From positions 55,261,924 to 55,325,923 of the forward strand of contig NC_068570.1 of the NCBI RefSeq assembly GCF_025698545.1: DNA of 64,000 nt. The letters run 5' to 3'. Below are positions 45,476 to 58,756 of this stretch, one piece after another. Position 1 is the first letter of the stretch. The number at the start of each line of letters is the position of its first letter. The notes beneath the pieces are model-generated. The model had not been told where the DNA came from. It did no database searches and was given only the letters and a program-made list of their open reading frames with translations. The position numbers and the translations under genes are program-made. Origin of the DNA: Gossypium raimondii (lineage: Eukaryota; Streptophyta; Magnoliopsida; Malvales; Malvaceae).

Positions 45476-46686
45476 AAAAAAACATGGTAGAACCATAGAA
45501 GACACTTGCAAACGAGACAACCTGTAAGTAATGCATGTTGTCCGATGGTGGAACTTGACATTAAGTTTTAGAGGTTTAATTAAAATTTTCAACTATTTTA
45601 GAGGTTGAATAAGAAATTTTAAAAATTTTAGGGGGAATAATTAAAATTTTTGAAAACTTTGAGAGGACTAGTGAAAACTTTAGAGAGTTCAATTAAAAAT
45701 TTCAAAACTTTTGTAGGACTTAATTAGATTTTTTAAGAATTATGGAGGGTCTAGTGAAAATTTTTAAAATGTGAAGGATTAAATGATAATTATCAAGATT
45801 TTTGAGGACCGAAACCCTCTATCAAGATAGTTAGTATCACACTGTTTCGGTGTACCGTTTTGGATTTATTGATATTTTTGAAAAAAAATATTTAATATAT
45901 ATATAGAAACATTTACAAATATCAAATATAAAATATTCATGCTTCAGCCGTTGCACAATGTCACGGTAAAAGTTTTTATTACTATTTTGATAAAAGTTAG
46001 AAAGTCTATATTTCTAATATTATTCATGCACAATATTCCTGCCAATGCAATTAAGATTAAGCGGAACAGATCAATACGATTGATAATGATTGAAATTTTA
46101 ACTCGTGCAGAAAAAGAAATTGATTGTACCGATTTATTATTGAAATGGTACGCACCAACCAGAACCAGTGTGGAACCAACTACAAACTCTAAATAACAAA
46201 AATATATAAAAATAAAGTTATACTTTACCCTCTTTAAAATTTTCTCCTCAAGAATAAAATTCTTCATCCCTATCCACGTTTGCTGTCACTGTAAGGATAA
46301 CTTCTTCCATTAATTTGGTATTGAATGGACCAGATTGTGTACTTTTCAATACTAAGATCTGACTTGATCAACGGTGTCAGGGGATAAAGCTTCAATTTCG
46401 ACAGATATATGCCATTTTCAGTAAAATTTTTCTTTAATGGATTTAATGAAAAATAGTTAAATTGATGAAAATAAATTCAACTTTATTATTTACAATTATT
46501 AATTAAATAAGGCTTAAATATTTAATTTTACTTAAATAAACTTATAAGCTTTAATTTATAGTTAAATAAACCCTTTCTATAAATCGAAAATTCATTTGTA
46601 ATAACAAGTTAATTTTATGAAAATTAAAACATATATAAAAGCTTTTTAAAAATTAAACATAAAAGGTTACTTTGAGTACAATAAGG
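45476..46686. other. AT-rich spacer
   Basis: 45540-45830 contains short 'gaggttgaattaaaaattt' style repeats. Frames at 45939-46267 on both strands have no recognised domain and are not supported. Confidence 0.4.
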
Positions 46687-46990
46687 ATAAATATCAGAAT
46701 TATACATGAACTTTAATTTAGTGTAATTAAACACGTGAAACTCTAATTGTGGTTCAAATGTATACTTAAAATTTTAATTTTGATTTAATCATATATATTT
46801 AAAGAAATAAATACATTAATTTATTTTTATATTGGATAAACATAATTATTTATGTATGCAATGTATAAACATAAAATGATATTATATCAATAATTGTGTT
46901 AATAATTTTAAAAATTAGATCAAATCAAAATTCATATATTCAATTGCACATTAAATCATAGTTCATGTATAGTTTTGAAATTTATCCCGT
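46687..46990. mobile_element. AT-rich MITE, copy 2 of 2
   Basis: GGATAAATATCAGAATTATA at the left, ATAGTTTTGAAATTTATCCC at the right, and the same internal order as 45111-45475. Confidence 0.75.
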
Positions 46991-47169
46991 ATAATAAAAA
47001 TATATAAGATTATTTTTAAAAAAATGAAGAATTAAGGCTTTTTATGCAATTTTCAAATAAAAATTGAATTATCGAATTTAACATTATTTCAAAAAAAACT
47101 AATCCTTTCGAAAATAAAACAACAATATTGGTTAAATTTATTTTCTTTCCTTCCAGATTTAATTATTTT

Positions 47170-47171
47170 TA

Positions 47172-47219
<48 letters not shown>
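47170..47219. repeat. (AAT)n microsatellite
   Basis: About 15 AAT units in a row. Confidence 0.95.
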
Positions 47220-47220
<1 letters not shown>

Positions 47221-47990
47221 CACGTTAGGTTAAAATATTTGATGAATAGGTCAAATAGTAAGCCGTTTTAAAATTCAACGCTGTGTTCTTAAACTGGACT
47301 ACGTTTACCAATGAATCTAAAACAGTTACGTTTACGTAAATATGTCGTAGTTTCAAACCTATTCTCGTGTTGATTAAAAAAATAATTCCGCCAAGTAATC
47401 CAGTTTAAAAAATTTCATACATTTAGTCGGTTTGGTTAAGAAAATATTAAAAATTTATTGAATTAATTTAATTAACAAAAAATTCGAGTAGTTCGAGTAA
47501 TTTGACCGATTTTAAAAATAAAATATTTAAGTTTTTATATTAAAATTATTGTATATCCTTATACGTATCTATTTTTATTTATAATATAATATACAATAAT
47601 AAAACTGGTTGAATCTATTTAATTATCGATTCTAGTCAATTGAGTATTAGCTCGATTGACACGAGTATTGTTGCCAATACAGAAGGACAGGGGTACGAGT
47701 GCATTGAAGCACATTATCCTCCTATTAAAAAAGAAGAAGATACGATCAGAACTTATAATAAAATTGTTAAAAAAATTATCGATTCTAAAAATAGATAACC
47801 AATCAAAATAAGAATGAATTGATATTCTAAGATTAATTGACTTCAAAACCAACTAAACTGAATTAACTAAATTTAATCCGTTTCCTAAAAGTAATAGCAC
47901 AAATTATCTTAGATAAGTTGAATCCTTTGTTTTAAAATGGATATTAATTTTCACCATTTGAGTGTTGCTCTTTTCAATGTGAACATAAGG
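47220..47990. other. Spacer upstream of MLO copy 1
   Basis: It contains at 47640-47740 a second copy of the dispersed repeat seen at 1083-1205. No gene is recognised. Confidence 0.45.
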
Positions 47991-48027
47991 TTAGACAATA
48001 TAGTAATCAACATTAATACAAATTATT

Positions 48028-48315
48028 AGTAATTGGTCAATCTTGTAGGGCTAAGAGGAAACGGTGATGAGGAGGAGGTGTTGAAGTCTAAGGTCACTCT
48101 CACTTTGACGAAGTCGGTCATTTCTTTTTGGAATGATTTTCTCTTCATTATTGTCACCAAACTCAACTCTATAAAAACCCCATTGTTTTGGATCCAATAT
48201 TTTAAAATTAAAAAGATCAACACAAGATATCCAAGAAGAAAGTTAGCTCTACTTGAATATATCGAGAGATTAGAGAGAGTTTTTGAAGTAACTTGAGTTG
48301 CAGAAAGCTTGAAAA
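48028..48315 (+). promoter_or_regulatory. MLO copy 1 promoter and 5'UTR
   Basis: CTCTATAAAAACCCC at about 48168 is the likely TATA box. The stretch from TGGTCAATCTTGTAGGGCTAAG to the start codon is shared with 59288-59645 (copy 3, no start codon) and 62245-62495 (copy 2, TATA in TCTATAAATAGCC). GAGTTGCAGAAAGCTTGAAA just before the ATG is identical in copies 1 and 2. Confidence 0.75.
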
Positions 48316-51300
48316 ATGAGCACGACAATGGCGCCACCACCCCCGGTGGTTGATACTGAAAAATTAGCACGTTCATTGGAGGAGACACCGACATGGGCTG
48401 TTGCAGTGGTGTGTTTAGTTATTGTTGTTGTTTCAATCTTCATCGAACATGGCATTCACATGCTCGGCAAGGTATGTTTAATTTTATTTTTTTAAAACCC
48501 CTTTTCAATTTTATAAATTATAACTAAATTTCGAGTTTTTACTTGATAACTCAATCAGTTCATTTAATCATCCTTAAAATGGCGATTAAAAATTAATTTT
48601 CATTATCAATCAAAAAGTTAATTATTAAGAGGGATTAAAATTGAAATTATCTCATTTAATTAAGGGAGCTAAAGGCTTGTACCAATTTAGGGATCTTCAA
48701 AAGGTTAACCGATGGGTTAATTGAACTTTTTGATCTTTCAACTGTTAACTGAAACGGAATTTTTAAAAAAATATACCCAAACTAAAATATCTCAGTTAAT
48801 TGGGCAGGTTAATCAAAATTTATCTGTTTTTATTTTTTTTTTGTTAAAACAAGTATAAAATATATATAAAAAAATGCATAATGTTCATTTGACCGAATTA
48901 ACCAAATTAATTGAATTAACCAAAATAGTAATAGCATAATACATATAATATATAATATTATTTATTAAGTTAAGTTAATTTGGTTAATTACCCGATTTTG
49001 AACCAAATTAATCGTTAATCAAAATTCCGAAAAAACTTTAACCAACCCTGGTTGAACCAGATCAATTAACTGACTGATTAACCGAATTAGATCAGTTCGA
49101 TCGATTAATTCAGTTTTAACCGAAATTTGAACACTTCTATACCAGCCTCCACTTTGCCATGTTTCAGAATTCAAATTTTAGTCATCCTTAAAAGATGATA
49201 TCAAATTATTTCGAAATTCAAATATTAATATTTGTAATCTTATTCTTCAACTTACGATATTTTTTGAGAGTTTTCTAATTTCAATTCGATGATACGAGAT
49301 TGGATATCACTTTTAACTGTAGTTATATGGTTTGATTGAATTAATTATTTAATTTGTTAATATTTATTCATGATATTTTACGAAAAAATAAGTTTTTTTT
49401 CATATATATTACATAGTGGTTGAAGAAAAGAATAAACCAGCTCTATACGAAGCACTCGACAAGGTTAAAATAGGTAATTGATTTTTTTCTTTTTCCTTTT
49501 TAAATATTCATATTTAATATATAATTAAATTAAAAATTTTAAAAAATATATATGTGAAAATATGAAGACTTTTGTATTTGTGTGTTGCAGAGCTGATGCT
49601 GATGGGATTTATATCATTCCTACTAACAGTATTTAAAGACAGTATAGCTGACATTTGCATATCAAAAAGCGTTGCGGACACGTGGCATCCTTGTGATAAG
49701 AATTCCAAGGCTAAATACCCTCCTAAAGAGACTGATAAATGTCGAGAAAAGGCATGCCATTTATTATTCATTTTTCTATAATGGGCCTCGTAATATTATT
49801 TTCAATATTTGGACTCTTTTTTTTTTTTTAAATGTAACGTGCTTTATCATATATATTTAATATAAATACAAATATTACTTTTTAGATATATTTCAAAGAT
49901 TAATTTTGAATTAAAATTTGAAATTTCAGGGAAAAGTAGCATTTGTGTCGACATATGGAATCCACCAGCTTCATGTATTCATCTTTGTGTTGGCAATCTC
50001 TCATATTCTGTATTGCATTACCACCTATGTTTTGGGAAGTTACAAGGTATTTTTTTAAACTATTTGATATAAAATTATTTAAGATTATCTTTATCTTATC
50101 TAAATAAATTTTTTGGACCGCAGATGAAGACGTGGAAGACTTGGGAAAATGAAACCAAGACTGTTGAATATCAATATTACAATGGTATTTTATAATGAAA
50201 TTCTCCTTCTTTTTTTTTATTTAGCTTGTTATTTCATAAAATTCGAAAGGACTATATAATCAATTTACTATTTTGGAGGTCCAATGCCACTGCCTCCAGA
50301 CTTATTTATATACTTAGAAAAATGTTTTTTATTTTAATTAAAACTGAATAAAAATTAATTTTGTTAATAAATAATGAGTATTTTTTTCTTGTTTATGATA
50401 ATGTAGATCCTGAGAGGTTCAGATTTGCAAGGGACACTTCATTTGGACGTAGACATTTGAGCTTTTGGAGTAGCTCCACTTTATCTGTTTGGATTGTAAG
50501 TAAAATCAAAATTTAAATTATTTAAAATAAAAATTATCCAAAACTTAATTATGATAATTAATATTATTATCTATTTAAATATTTATTCATTGTCAGGTGT
50601 GTTTCTTTAGACAATTTTATGGATCAGTTACAAAGGTTGATTACTTGACATTGAGACATGGATTTATCATGGTAAGTTAAAAGTCTAGATTTAGGTTACA
50701 ATTTCATATTTTTATTTATTTGTGGCATTGTTTTTATTGTAATAGATTATGGTGAATATTGATTATAATATCGTGTTGCAATTGTTTTTAGGCACATTTG
50801 CCACCAGAAAGGGAAACAAAATTCGATTTTCAGAAATACATAGAAAGATCATTAGAAGATGATTTTAAAGTTGTAGTTGGAATCAGGTTAGTACTCTTTT
50901 TTTTTTTTTTATTTGAATTCGAGAGTAAACGTTAGATACAAATATATGTTCTATTCGAATATATTCAAACATGAATTACAAACATAAATACTAACTTATA
51001 ATGTCATATGAATTTGCAGTCCTATCATATGGTTTATTGCAGTCTTCTTCCTTCTTGCCTATACACATGGTAAGAATTTTCGTATACAATATCCATCATT
51101 TATGAATGTAATGAATGTTATCACGATCTAAATAGATTGAAACCCGACAGGATGGAGATCTTATTTGTGGCTTCCTTTTATCCCCTTAATTGTAAGTACA
51201 ATTTATGCATGTTAAAACATAATGGATTACAATAATGCTTGAATTTGGGTAATAAATAGGGAGCTTTTGCTTATTTCAGATAATTCTAATGGTTGGAACC

Positions 51301-52652
51301 AAGCTGCAAGTGATCATAACAAAAATGGGGTTAAGGATTCAAGAGAGAGGGGGTGTGGTGAAGGGTACACCACTGGTTGAACCAGGCGATGAACTCTTCT
51401 GGTTCGGCCGCCCTAGCTTCCTCCTCCTTCTCATTCACATCGTTCTTTTTACGGTAATAATTTTCGCTTCAAACCTAGCTTTTTATGTCAGATTATTGAA
51501 AAACAACATGGTATGAATATCCTGATTTCATTTGTGCAGAATGCATTTCAACTGGCCTTTTTCGTGTGGAGCACGGTAAGCAAAAACCTAAACCCCGTGT
51601 TTGTTTCCTGAGAAAATGTTTTGATTAGCTTATCTAACACTTTCTTTTTATCCTATTCAGTATGAATTCACCATAAATTCTTGCTACCATGAGAAAGTTG
51701 AAGATATCGTCATCAGAATCTCTATGGGGTGAGTTTTTCTTTTTCAGCTAAGATCATAATAAATATATATATTAAAGATTTGAAAAAAAATGAAAGCAAA
51801 ATACTGATAATATATTTTTGCAAATTTCAGGGTCATTATACAGGTTCTTTGCAGTTACGTCACTCTTCCACTCTATGCTTTAGTGAACCAGGTAATAAAT
51901 TAGATGGGTTCAATCTTAGATGAAGATATTATAAATTTAGTTTGATATAGTCTTAATTGTAATAATTATTTTCATCTATTGATATACAATTTTGATAATT
52001 CTTTTATTTTAAATTCTAATAAACTCGAATCTAAACCTGAATTTCGAACCCTAAACTCAAACTCTAGTTCAAGGTCTGAATTCGAGGTTCCAACCATTAA
52101 ATAGTTGAAAAGTATTTTCTCCTATTAATCCAAATAATTTTAAAAGAATATTATATTATTAATTTATATATTTGTATTTGTGTACAGATGGGAACAAAGA
52201 TGAGACCAACAATCTTCAATGAAAGAGTTGCAGATGCACTTAAGAATTGGCGTGACACAGCGAAGGAAAATACTAAACACGGCAGGCGTTCGGAGAATAC
52301 AACGCCATTTTCAAGCAGGCCGGGAACTCCAACACGTGGGATGTCTCCGGTCCATCTTCTGCATAACTATCAACGAAAAAGTGAGGAAAGTGGTCATACG
52401 TCTCTGGCGCATTCAGACTTCGAGAACGACAATTGGGATCCGGCCGATACGTTTGCCAACTCTTCAAGTCACCGAGATATCGGTGTTCCTGAAGTCAGTC
52501 GTGGTGGATCGCAATTAGAAATGAGGGAAGTTGCAGACGTGAGGGTTCTAGAATCTAGAGCTTCACAAAGGGTATCCACGTCATCTCGGATAGCTCGAAC
52601 ACAACACGAGATCGATATTAGTCCGTCGAGTTTTTCCTTTGCGAAAAGATGA
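48316..52652 (+). CDS. MLO: MLO-like seven-transmembrane protein, copy 1 (one-base frame break in exon 2)
   Basis: MLO proteins are plasma-membrane, calmodulin-binding seven-helix proteins; clade V members are powdery mildew susceptibility factors. Fifteen exons: 48316-48471, 49417-49473, 49591-49751, 49930-50046, 50124-50184, 50407-50495, 50597-50671, 50792-50886, 51020-51069, 51151-51191, 51280-51453, 51540-51575, 51661-51728, 51831-51891, 52188-52652. Conserved blocks: [13 protein letters not shown] (helix 1), [77 protein letters not shown], then the calmodulin-binding [14 protein letters not shown] and the terminal SSFSF motif. Length would be about 568. Exon 2 is 57 nt where the frame needs 58 (A run 49426-49429). 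Intron 3 has a GC donor (AAAG|GCATGC). If both readings are right, the gene would be inactive. Confidence 0.9.
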
Positions 52653-53659
52653 TCGAAACCAATGATATAAAACGTGTTAAACGGTTGAATCTCGTGTATT
52701 GACCTGATGATTAAGATATTCGCGTGATCTAGATTCGAGTTGTGCTACTCGCATTATTATTAGGGTTTTGCTTTATTCTTATAATTCACAAAGAAAAACA
52801 TGTTAGAATTTGTATTATTAGGTTTTATTAGATTCAATGTTGCATCATAATGTGTTAGAATTTGATAGGATAATTGCTTGTAATTTTGGAAATTACTTTT
52901 GAAATAAAATTGCTTAATTTTTATTTTTTATAAATAATTTTAAATAATTTAAAAGAAGAATTTATTGGTAGTTGACGTGGATAATTAAAAAATTGAGTAC
53001 ACTTCAATTTCAATTTTGAAAATAATAAAAGATAATTATCCTTGTTATGTATATATAATACATTGGTATCATCTTCTCTTATTTTACGCTTTGTTATTTA
53101 TATAAGTAGTTTGTATTCCTTGTAAATTCAGAATTTAGTCTTTATATTTTTATTTTAAGAATTTAGTCTTATTATTAAATTCTAAAATTTAAGTTCAATT
53201 CTTAACATTATTAAATTTTTAGGTAAACTATATAATTAATCATAACGTGTTTCTGTTTTGGTCATCGAACTACAAAAATTTTAATTTCGTCACTAATGTT
53301 ATCGTTCAAATCTATTTTGGTCATTTTATGTTAAATCGTTAATGAAAATGATGACGAAATTTTTTAATATGTTAAATTTTTTTATGAATCTAACTCTACA
53401 CATATAAATTCTATGACTTTGATGATTTGGTTTTTCACATATGGAAAAATGGGTTGTAAAATTATATGGGGTTGAAAATTGTGAGCAATAAAATTTTTAT
53501 TCAATTTTGTGGGTTTCGTCTTTTCATTATTTTATTTTCCAATTTTCAAACCGTACTAAAGAAAATATTGATATATTTAAGAATTTGAAAAAAAATGTGT
53601 AATTTTTAAGTGTTATGGTTAGGAATCGACCTGTATAAATAATGAAATAATAACAATAA
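52653..53659. other. MLO copy 1 3'UTR and AT-rich spacer
   Basis: The untranslated region follows the stop at 52652. 53210-53345 holds a 'tttggtcatcgaactacaaaaattttaatttcgtcac' MITE-like remnant. No gene is recognised. Confidence 0.45.
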
Positions 53660-53663
53660 AAAA

Positions 53664-53715
53664 GAATGTTTTACGTGGAGAACCCTCGAATAGGGAAAAA
53701 CATAGGCAAAAGAGG
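53664..53715. repeat. Direct repeat flanking the reverse transcriptase fragment, left copy
   Basis: GTTTTACGTGGAGAACCCTC ... GAGGCTT resembles the right copy at 54454-54506 (ATTTTACGTGAAAACCCCTT ... GAGGCTT), in the same orientation with several changes. Confidence 0.75.
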
Positions 53716-53789
53716 CTTAAAATGCCCCGTCTTTCACTGGCCTAGGCTTTGTAAGCTATACAGGGCAAAAATGGACCTATTTTTCTTTT

Positions 53790-54420
53790 TCTTTGGCAGA
53801 AGGTGATATCATTGTGATGGATGCTCTCTCCCATTTACTGAATATCATCTTTGACGACGTTTTTTTCTCCTTTTCACACGGGTTTAGAAAAGGTCGGGGT
53901 CCGATTTCTTTTTTTTTGGAAGTTCAGGGGTGGGGGCAGGTCGATAGACTAATAAAGTCTGATATCGTTGGGTGTTTTGACAACATCGATCATGAGCTAC
54001 TAATCAACATAATTCAATCCTACTTGGGAAAGGAAAATCAACCCTTCTTTGATCTTATATTAGCTTTCCTAAAAACTCCAATCGTAGACAAAAAAGGGAG
54101 GGATTTAAATAATAACGAAAAAGGCATACCTCAGGGCAGCCCACTTTCCCCTGTTATGATGAACATCTTTCTTCACCAGCTAGATATTCGAATCAATTCC
54201 TTCATGGAAAGGGAAAAGAGCGTACGATATTTAAGGTATGCAGATGATATGCTTTTTGCTATAAAAAGCGGTGTGGACTCAGAACAGATAAACCACAGCT
54301 TGAAGAAATTCTTTAATGAAGTTTTGCATGAACTCAAACTCGAGGCAACATCACTAGAGCTTATTCGAGGAAAGAGTAAGCCCCGGGAAAGGTTTGTCTT
54401 AGGTTTGTTTTTATCTATTA
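53790..54420 (+). pseudogene. Organelle-type group II intron reverse transcriptase/maturase fragment
   Basis: About 205 codons read open from 53793, without an ATG until 53818. The order of motifs fits the bacterial/organelle group II intron RT: HGFRKGRGP (block 2), then KSDIVGCFDNIDHELL (first catalytic Asp), GIPQGSPLSPVMMNIFL (block 4), VRYLRYADDMLFAI (YADD, 54237-54248) and the following KLEATSLELI. The thumb, X, D and En domains are missing: at about 54415 the frame runs into unrelated repeat sequence. It differs from LINE and LTR RTs by the 'IPQGSPLSP' and 'YADD' context. It is probably a nuclear insertion of mitochondrial or plasmid-like DNA. matR itself is not claimed. Confidence 0.78.
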
Positions 54421-54453
54421 AACTAAGTGGGACCCTGGTGATACGAACACAAA

Positions 54454-54506
54454 TATTTTACGTGAAAACCCCTTAAAGAGGGAAAACCATGAGCAAATGA
54501 GGCTTC
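54454..54506. repeat. Direct repeat flanking the reverse transcriptase fragment, right copy
   Basis: ATTTTACGTGAAAACCCCTT, AGAGGGAAAACCATGAGCAA and GAGGCTT match the left copy at 53664-53715 with several differences. GATACGAACACAA precedes it, a sequence I do not see before the left copy. Confidence 0.75.
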
Positions 54507-56502
54507 AACTTTTCACTAAATGAGCTTAACCATTCCATACGGTCATGTGAGCCACATGAATGTGTGGTAGGCCATGTCAATTTCATGGGATTGCATATCA
54601 AACAACAACAAAATTACGATTTTTAGGTTTTTCGGGCATTCTAAGAGGGATATATGACAAAAATAAGAAGATAGGAGAGAGCCGTTAGAGAATACTCAAG
54701 AAAACAACTTGAAAAACACCATTGAAGTTGACTTTGAAGCAAATTTCCGTTAAGATTGAAGATTTTCAATTGACCTTTTAGGAAGTTATCATGAGTTTCT
54801 TATTTCTTTCGGTTATATATTGTGTCTTAGATGTTTTTATTTTCAAGCATGAACTAATTTTCTAAATACATAAGGGAAATGAACTCTATGATGGATTCTG
54901 TCGTTTGATTTCTATTTTACGCAATAAATATTTCTTGCTCTCAATTATGTGTGTTTAATTATTGGTTTAATATTTATAGATTATTGATCCATATTCGATG
55001 TGCTTAAATCAATGGTTGAATGGACCCTGTTTAAGAGTAGATATTACTTATTTGAGTGGAGTTGCATGTAACCCTAGAAATAGGACGACATAAATATATC
55101 GGATTAGAGTCAAATCTAATAGGGAATCAATATCACAAATTAATGTGATAATAGGGTTTTTAATTAGAAAGAAATTTCAATTAATCAACCTAGAGTCAGT
55201 TGCTCTTATGCTCGAAAGAGATATTAACATAGTTTAGGTATTTCTACGGATCAATGTCCTAAGTAAAGAAATTGCGTAATTTAGATTGATATGACAGATG
55301 AAATCTAGGCGAATTCTTTCATGGGTATTATTTCGCTTCTTGGTTATTACTCGATTATTTTTGTGTTTTGTTTTTTGTCATGTTCATTAATTAATTAATT
55401 AATTTAATTTTAGTTTTTAATCAATCACTTGAATTATTCAGTTAAATAATAGAAAGACAGTAATAATTACTAGTACTTATAGTGCTCGTGGGAACGATAT
55501 CTTTACTCATCGCAGCTATACTATTAATTGATAGGTGCACTTGCCTTAGTCAAATTTTTAGTTAGTTTTGTGACACATTAGCATTCTCCAAATTAATTTT
55601 ATATAAGTTATAATAATTAAATCTACAAACTATTTGGATTATGAACTCAAATATTATAAGGTCGGTGTTTATTATGCAAATAGAAAATATTTTATTGTAT
55701 CATACTGTGAGGTATGATACAATTTGAGAGAATAGTGCCAAACACAAGTACCACAAACAACACGCGAACTCTTTAATTTGAGACATTCAAGGCTTCGGAA
55801 TATGGTTGAGAAAACATTTGTTGTTCTAAAAAAAATTCACCTTAGTATAACATAAAAAACAATGTTGGATTATACAAATGATGATCTATACTTTGAAGAA
55901 TATATAGAAGAATGAGATCTTGATAAACTTAATAATGCAGTTTCAAATTCGGATGATGATGAACTCGGTCAATGATCAACAAATGATGATAAGGAGCGTA
56001 TGTTAAATATTAAAGAGGAAATAACCCAACAAATACAGACTAGAACAATTGCATAAAATTGCATATTATGATTGATTTTCTTACTATTTTTATTAATAAT
56101 CGTATTATCAACTATTTTTTAGACTAATATAACACATATGATGGTTTGAATTTTAATTTTGTTACTTGTGTAGAAATTATTTTTATCATACTAATAATTT
56201 TTATAGTAATTAATATTTTAATTATAAATTACGTAACCGTGTAATTACAATTTGTACTATTAAACATGACATAGATAATTACAATATAATTACACTCTGT
56301 CACCAAACACATCTAGGAAATTACAATTCATTATAATTACGAGAGAGTATAATTATTACCTTAGTAGTTACAATTTTATTCAATTACTTGTGTTGTCCAA
56401 ACAAACCCTAAATAAATAAATAAAATACTTATTAAAAAGGGTTTTAGAGGATTTAAATTTATGATTCAACATATGTGTTTCCGGTCATATCAATTTTATT
56501 AA
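54507..56502. other. AT-rich spacer
   Basis: There is a repetitive-looking sequence at 54800-55560 ('tagatattactta..', 'gaacgatatctttactcatcgcagctat'). That last phrase resembles the 3' side of a plant LTR retroelement leader, but no ends are found. No gene is recognised. Confidence 0.4.
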
Positions 56503-58756
56503 TGTTAACCAGTAAGGTGAACAAGAGGAAGAGGATGGTGGCTGGACAAAGGTAAGGTGAAGTCTGGGAAAGATATCAATTTGTAAAGGATTCTAAGGGT
56601 TGAGGAAGGAGTGAGTACGTAGTGTGTATGAGTTGTTACATGGCCCTTTTATAGTAGAGGACAAGTTTATCTATATGTCTTGAGGTTGCTGACATGGATG
56701 TTTCATTTGATACTCTTGGCAATGATGATGATGCTATGTCCTAAAATAAAATACTTTAGGATGACTGGCAACCAGTTACCCTGGGCTCTATGTGGTCCAC
56801 ATATGTTCTCAGCAGAGATGACCGACTCCAAAGTTCGCCAAACTAAGGTTCGCAAACTGACCCACGGTTCGCTATGTTGCCAGCTCCATTGAGAGACATA
56901 TGTTAGATTCTTTATGGGTACGTTAGAGGTCTACGAAGTCTGTTATATAAAGTATAAAAATTGCCCTTAAGTGAGAGAAGGTTATAAAGTGCTCTTCGTG
57001 AACTTGTTGGGGAAGCTGGTAACGTAGGTGTAAGGTTTGCTTTGAAGTATTGTATATTTTATTGATATCTTTATTTTATTTTTTCAGAAATGATTATTTT
57101 TTAAATTTGAATTTATGGGGTAAATATATTCTTATATGCACACTGGTATATATTTAATGATGAATGTTTTTGAAATGTTCAATATATTACAGCGTATTTA
57201 TTGGGTTCCCCATGAAACTGGCATTACTATTACCATGCGAGTACACGGTCAAGCTCGGATTGGAGCGGCTTTTTGGATTTGGGAAATAGCGCATGAGTGA
57301 GTGAGTGCAACTTACTTTATAAATTTCGAATGAACTTATAAATATGGACAAGAGTTTGTGATTTATTTCATCGTTTGTTTTTTGAATTTCCTGGTGTATG
57401 TAATCTTCTTCGTTTGTTCTTCTGGTGCAGTTTTCTTTAGTAGGTTTCCATTGTTCTTACTTTTCTTATATTGTTCTTAAATTTTATTTTACTCTTAGTG
57501 AAATATGCATGGTCCCTAGCTAGGTTGTTTAGTGTTCCCATTGAGAATGAGAAATTTGAGTGTTTTACATCGTTAGAGAAGATGTGGAAATTGTTAGAAT
57601 GTAAAGGAATTACATGTTTCGATAATTTTAAATACAAGTTTGATATAAAGGGGAAACATCGATTGAGTGAGATGAATAATTGTTAATTGCAAGAGAGAAA
57701 ATAGTCAATTTCTGTTACCCCTATATGTGTTTAAAGTAGGTTTTCATTTGCCTCCACACCCCCTTTTTGTTGAAATGTTGGTTTTTAATCGGATGGCTCC
57801 TGAGCAGTTGATAGGCTCTTCATAGTGGAAGTTAATGGCATATTTATTAGATTGCTGGTTACATGGAGAAGAAGCCTTTGTGAATGTGTTCAAGGGAATA
57901 TATATATAGTAACTCTTATAAGTGAAAGTAACCAAGGGGGTTTTGTGATGTTTACCACTCGAAGAAGGGGAAAAGTCGATGATAAAACCACTAGTAATAT
58001 GCGTCTGATCTGAGATAAATACACCAAGATCGAACAAACTTGTGGTGGAGAATTTCCTTTACCTGAAACCTTCCAGTGAAAAAAGTACTTGGAATACTTA
58101 TTCATTGAGCAAAGTAGAGGAGGCCAAATTGAAGAGATTCCAAACAAGTTCGCCCATAAGATATGAGTAAGTCCACAGTTTGAGGAACATTTGGCTCAAT
58201 AATCAAACTCGGTATTGGGAGGATCACTGCTACTTGGGTTTGACATGTTTGTCCATGTTAATCACACCAATTGTTAATCAGTAAGGTGAATAAGAGGAAG
58301 AGGATGGTGGTTGGTCGGAGGAAGGTAAGGTGAAAATTGATAAAGAAATTAGTTTGTAAAGAAGTTTGACAGTTGAGGAAGAATGAGTGAGTACGCAGTG
58401 CATATGAACTGTTGTAAGGCCCTTTTACAGTGGTGACAAGCTTAGCTACATGTCTTGAGGTTACTAACATGGAAGTTAGATTTGAAACTCTTGATAGTGA
58501 CAAATATGCTATGCCCTAGAATAAGACATTTTAGGATGACTGACAATCAATTACTCTGGGCCTCTATGTGGTCTTTCATATAATCTCAATGAAGATGGCC
58601 AGCTTTAAAGTTCGCCAAGCTGAGTTTCGCAAATTGACCCAAGGTCTGCCGTGTTGTCAACACCATTGAAAGACACATATCAGATTCTTTATGGATACAT
58701 TAGGAGATCAATGAAATACTCTGTAAGGTCTACTATATAAGATACAACAATTGACA
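56503..58756 (+). mobile_element. Non-autonomous LTR-type element with a gypsy-type gag-like remnant
   Basis: Two direct repeats of about 480 bp lie at 56503-56985 and 58272-58756. They share 'cAGTAAGGTGAAyAAGAGGAAGAGGATGGTGG', 'atgtCTTGAGGTTrCTrACATGGA' and 'AGATTCTTTATGGrTACrTTAG'. Each starts TGTTAAYCAGTAAGG, as an LTR would. Between them, 57715-57905 translates with stops to GFHLPPHPLFVEMLVFN..APEQLIGSS.W, resembling the 'putative gypsy type transposon' gag-like domain (the GVRLPLHPFF..LL...GLAPxQL pattern). No pol is present. The exact right end and target duplication are not fixed. It was probably mobilised in trans. Confidence 0.7.

Noticed and set aside
53790-54420. Plant mitochondrial matR
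   Set aside because: The palm motifs fit a group II intron reverse transcriptase in general, but I do not see the specific matR sequence, so the call is kept at family level.
57437-58147. Several 60-97 codon frames on both strands
   Set aside because: They lie inside the non-autonomous LTR element, overlap each other and lack domains, apart from the broken gag-like block on the plus strand.
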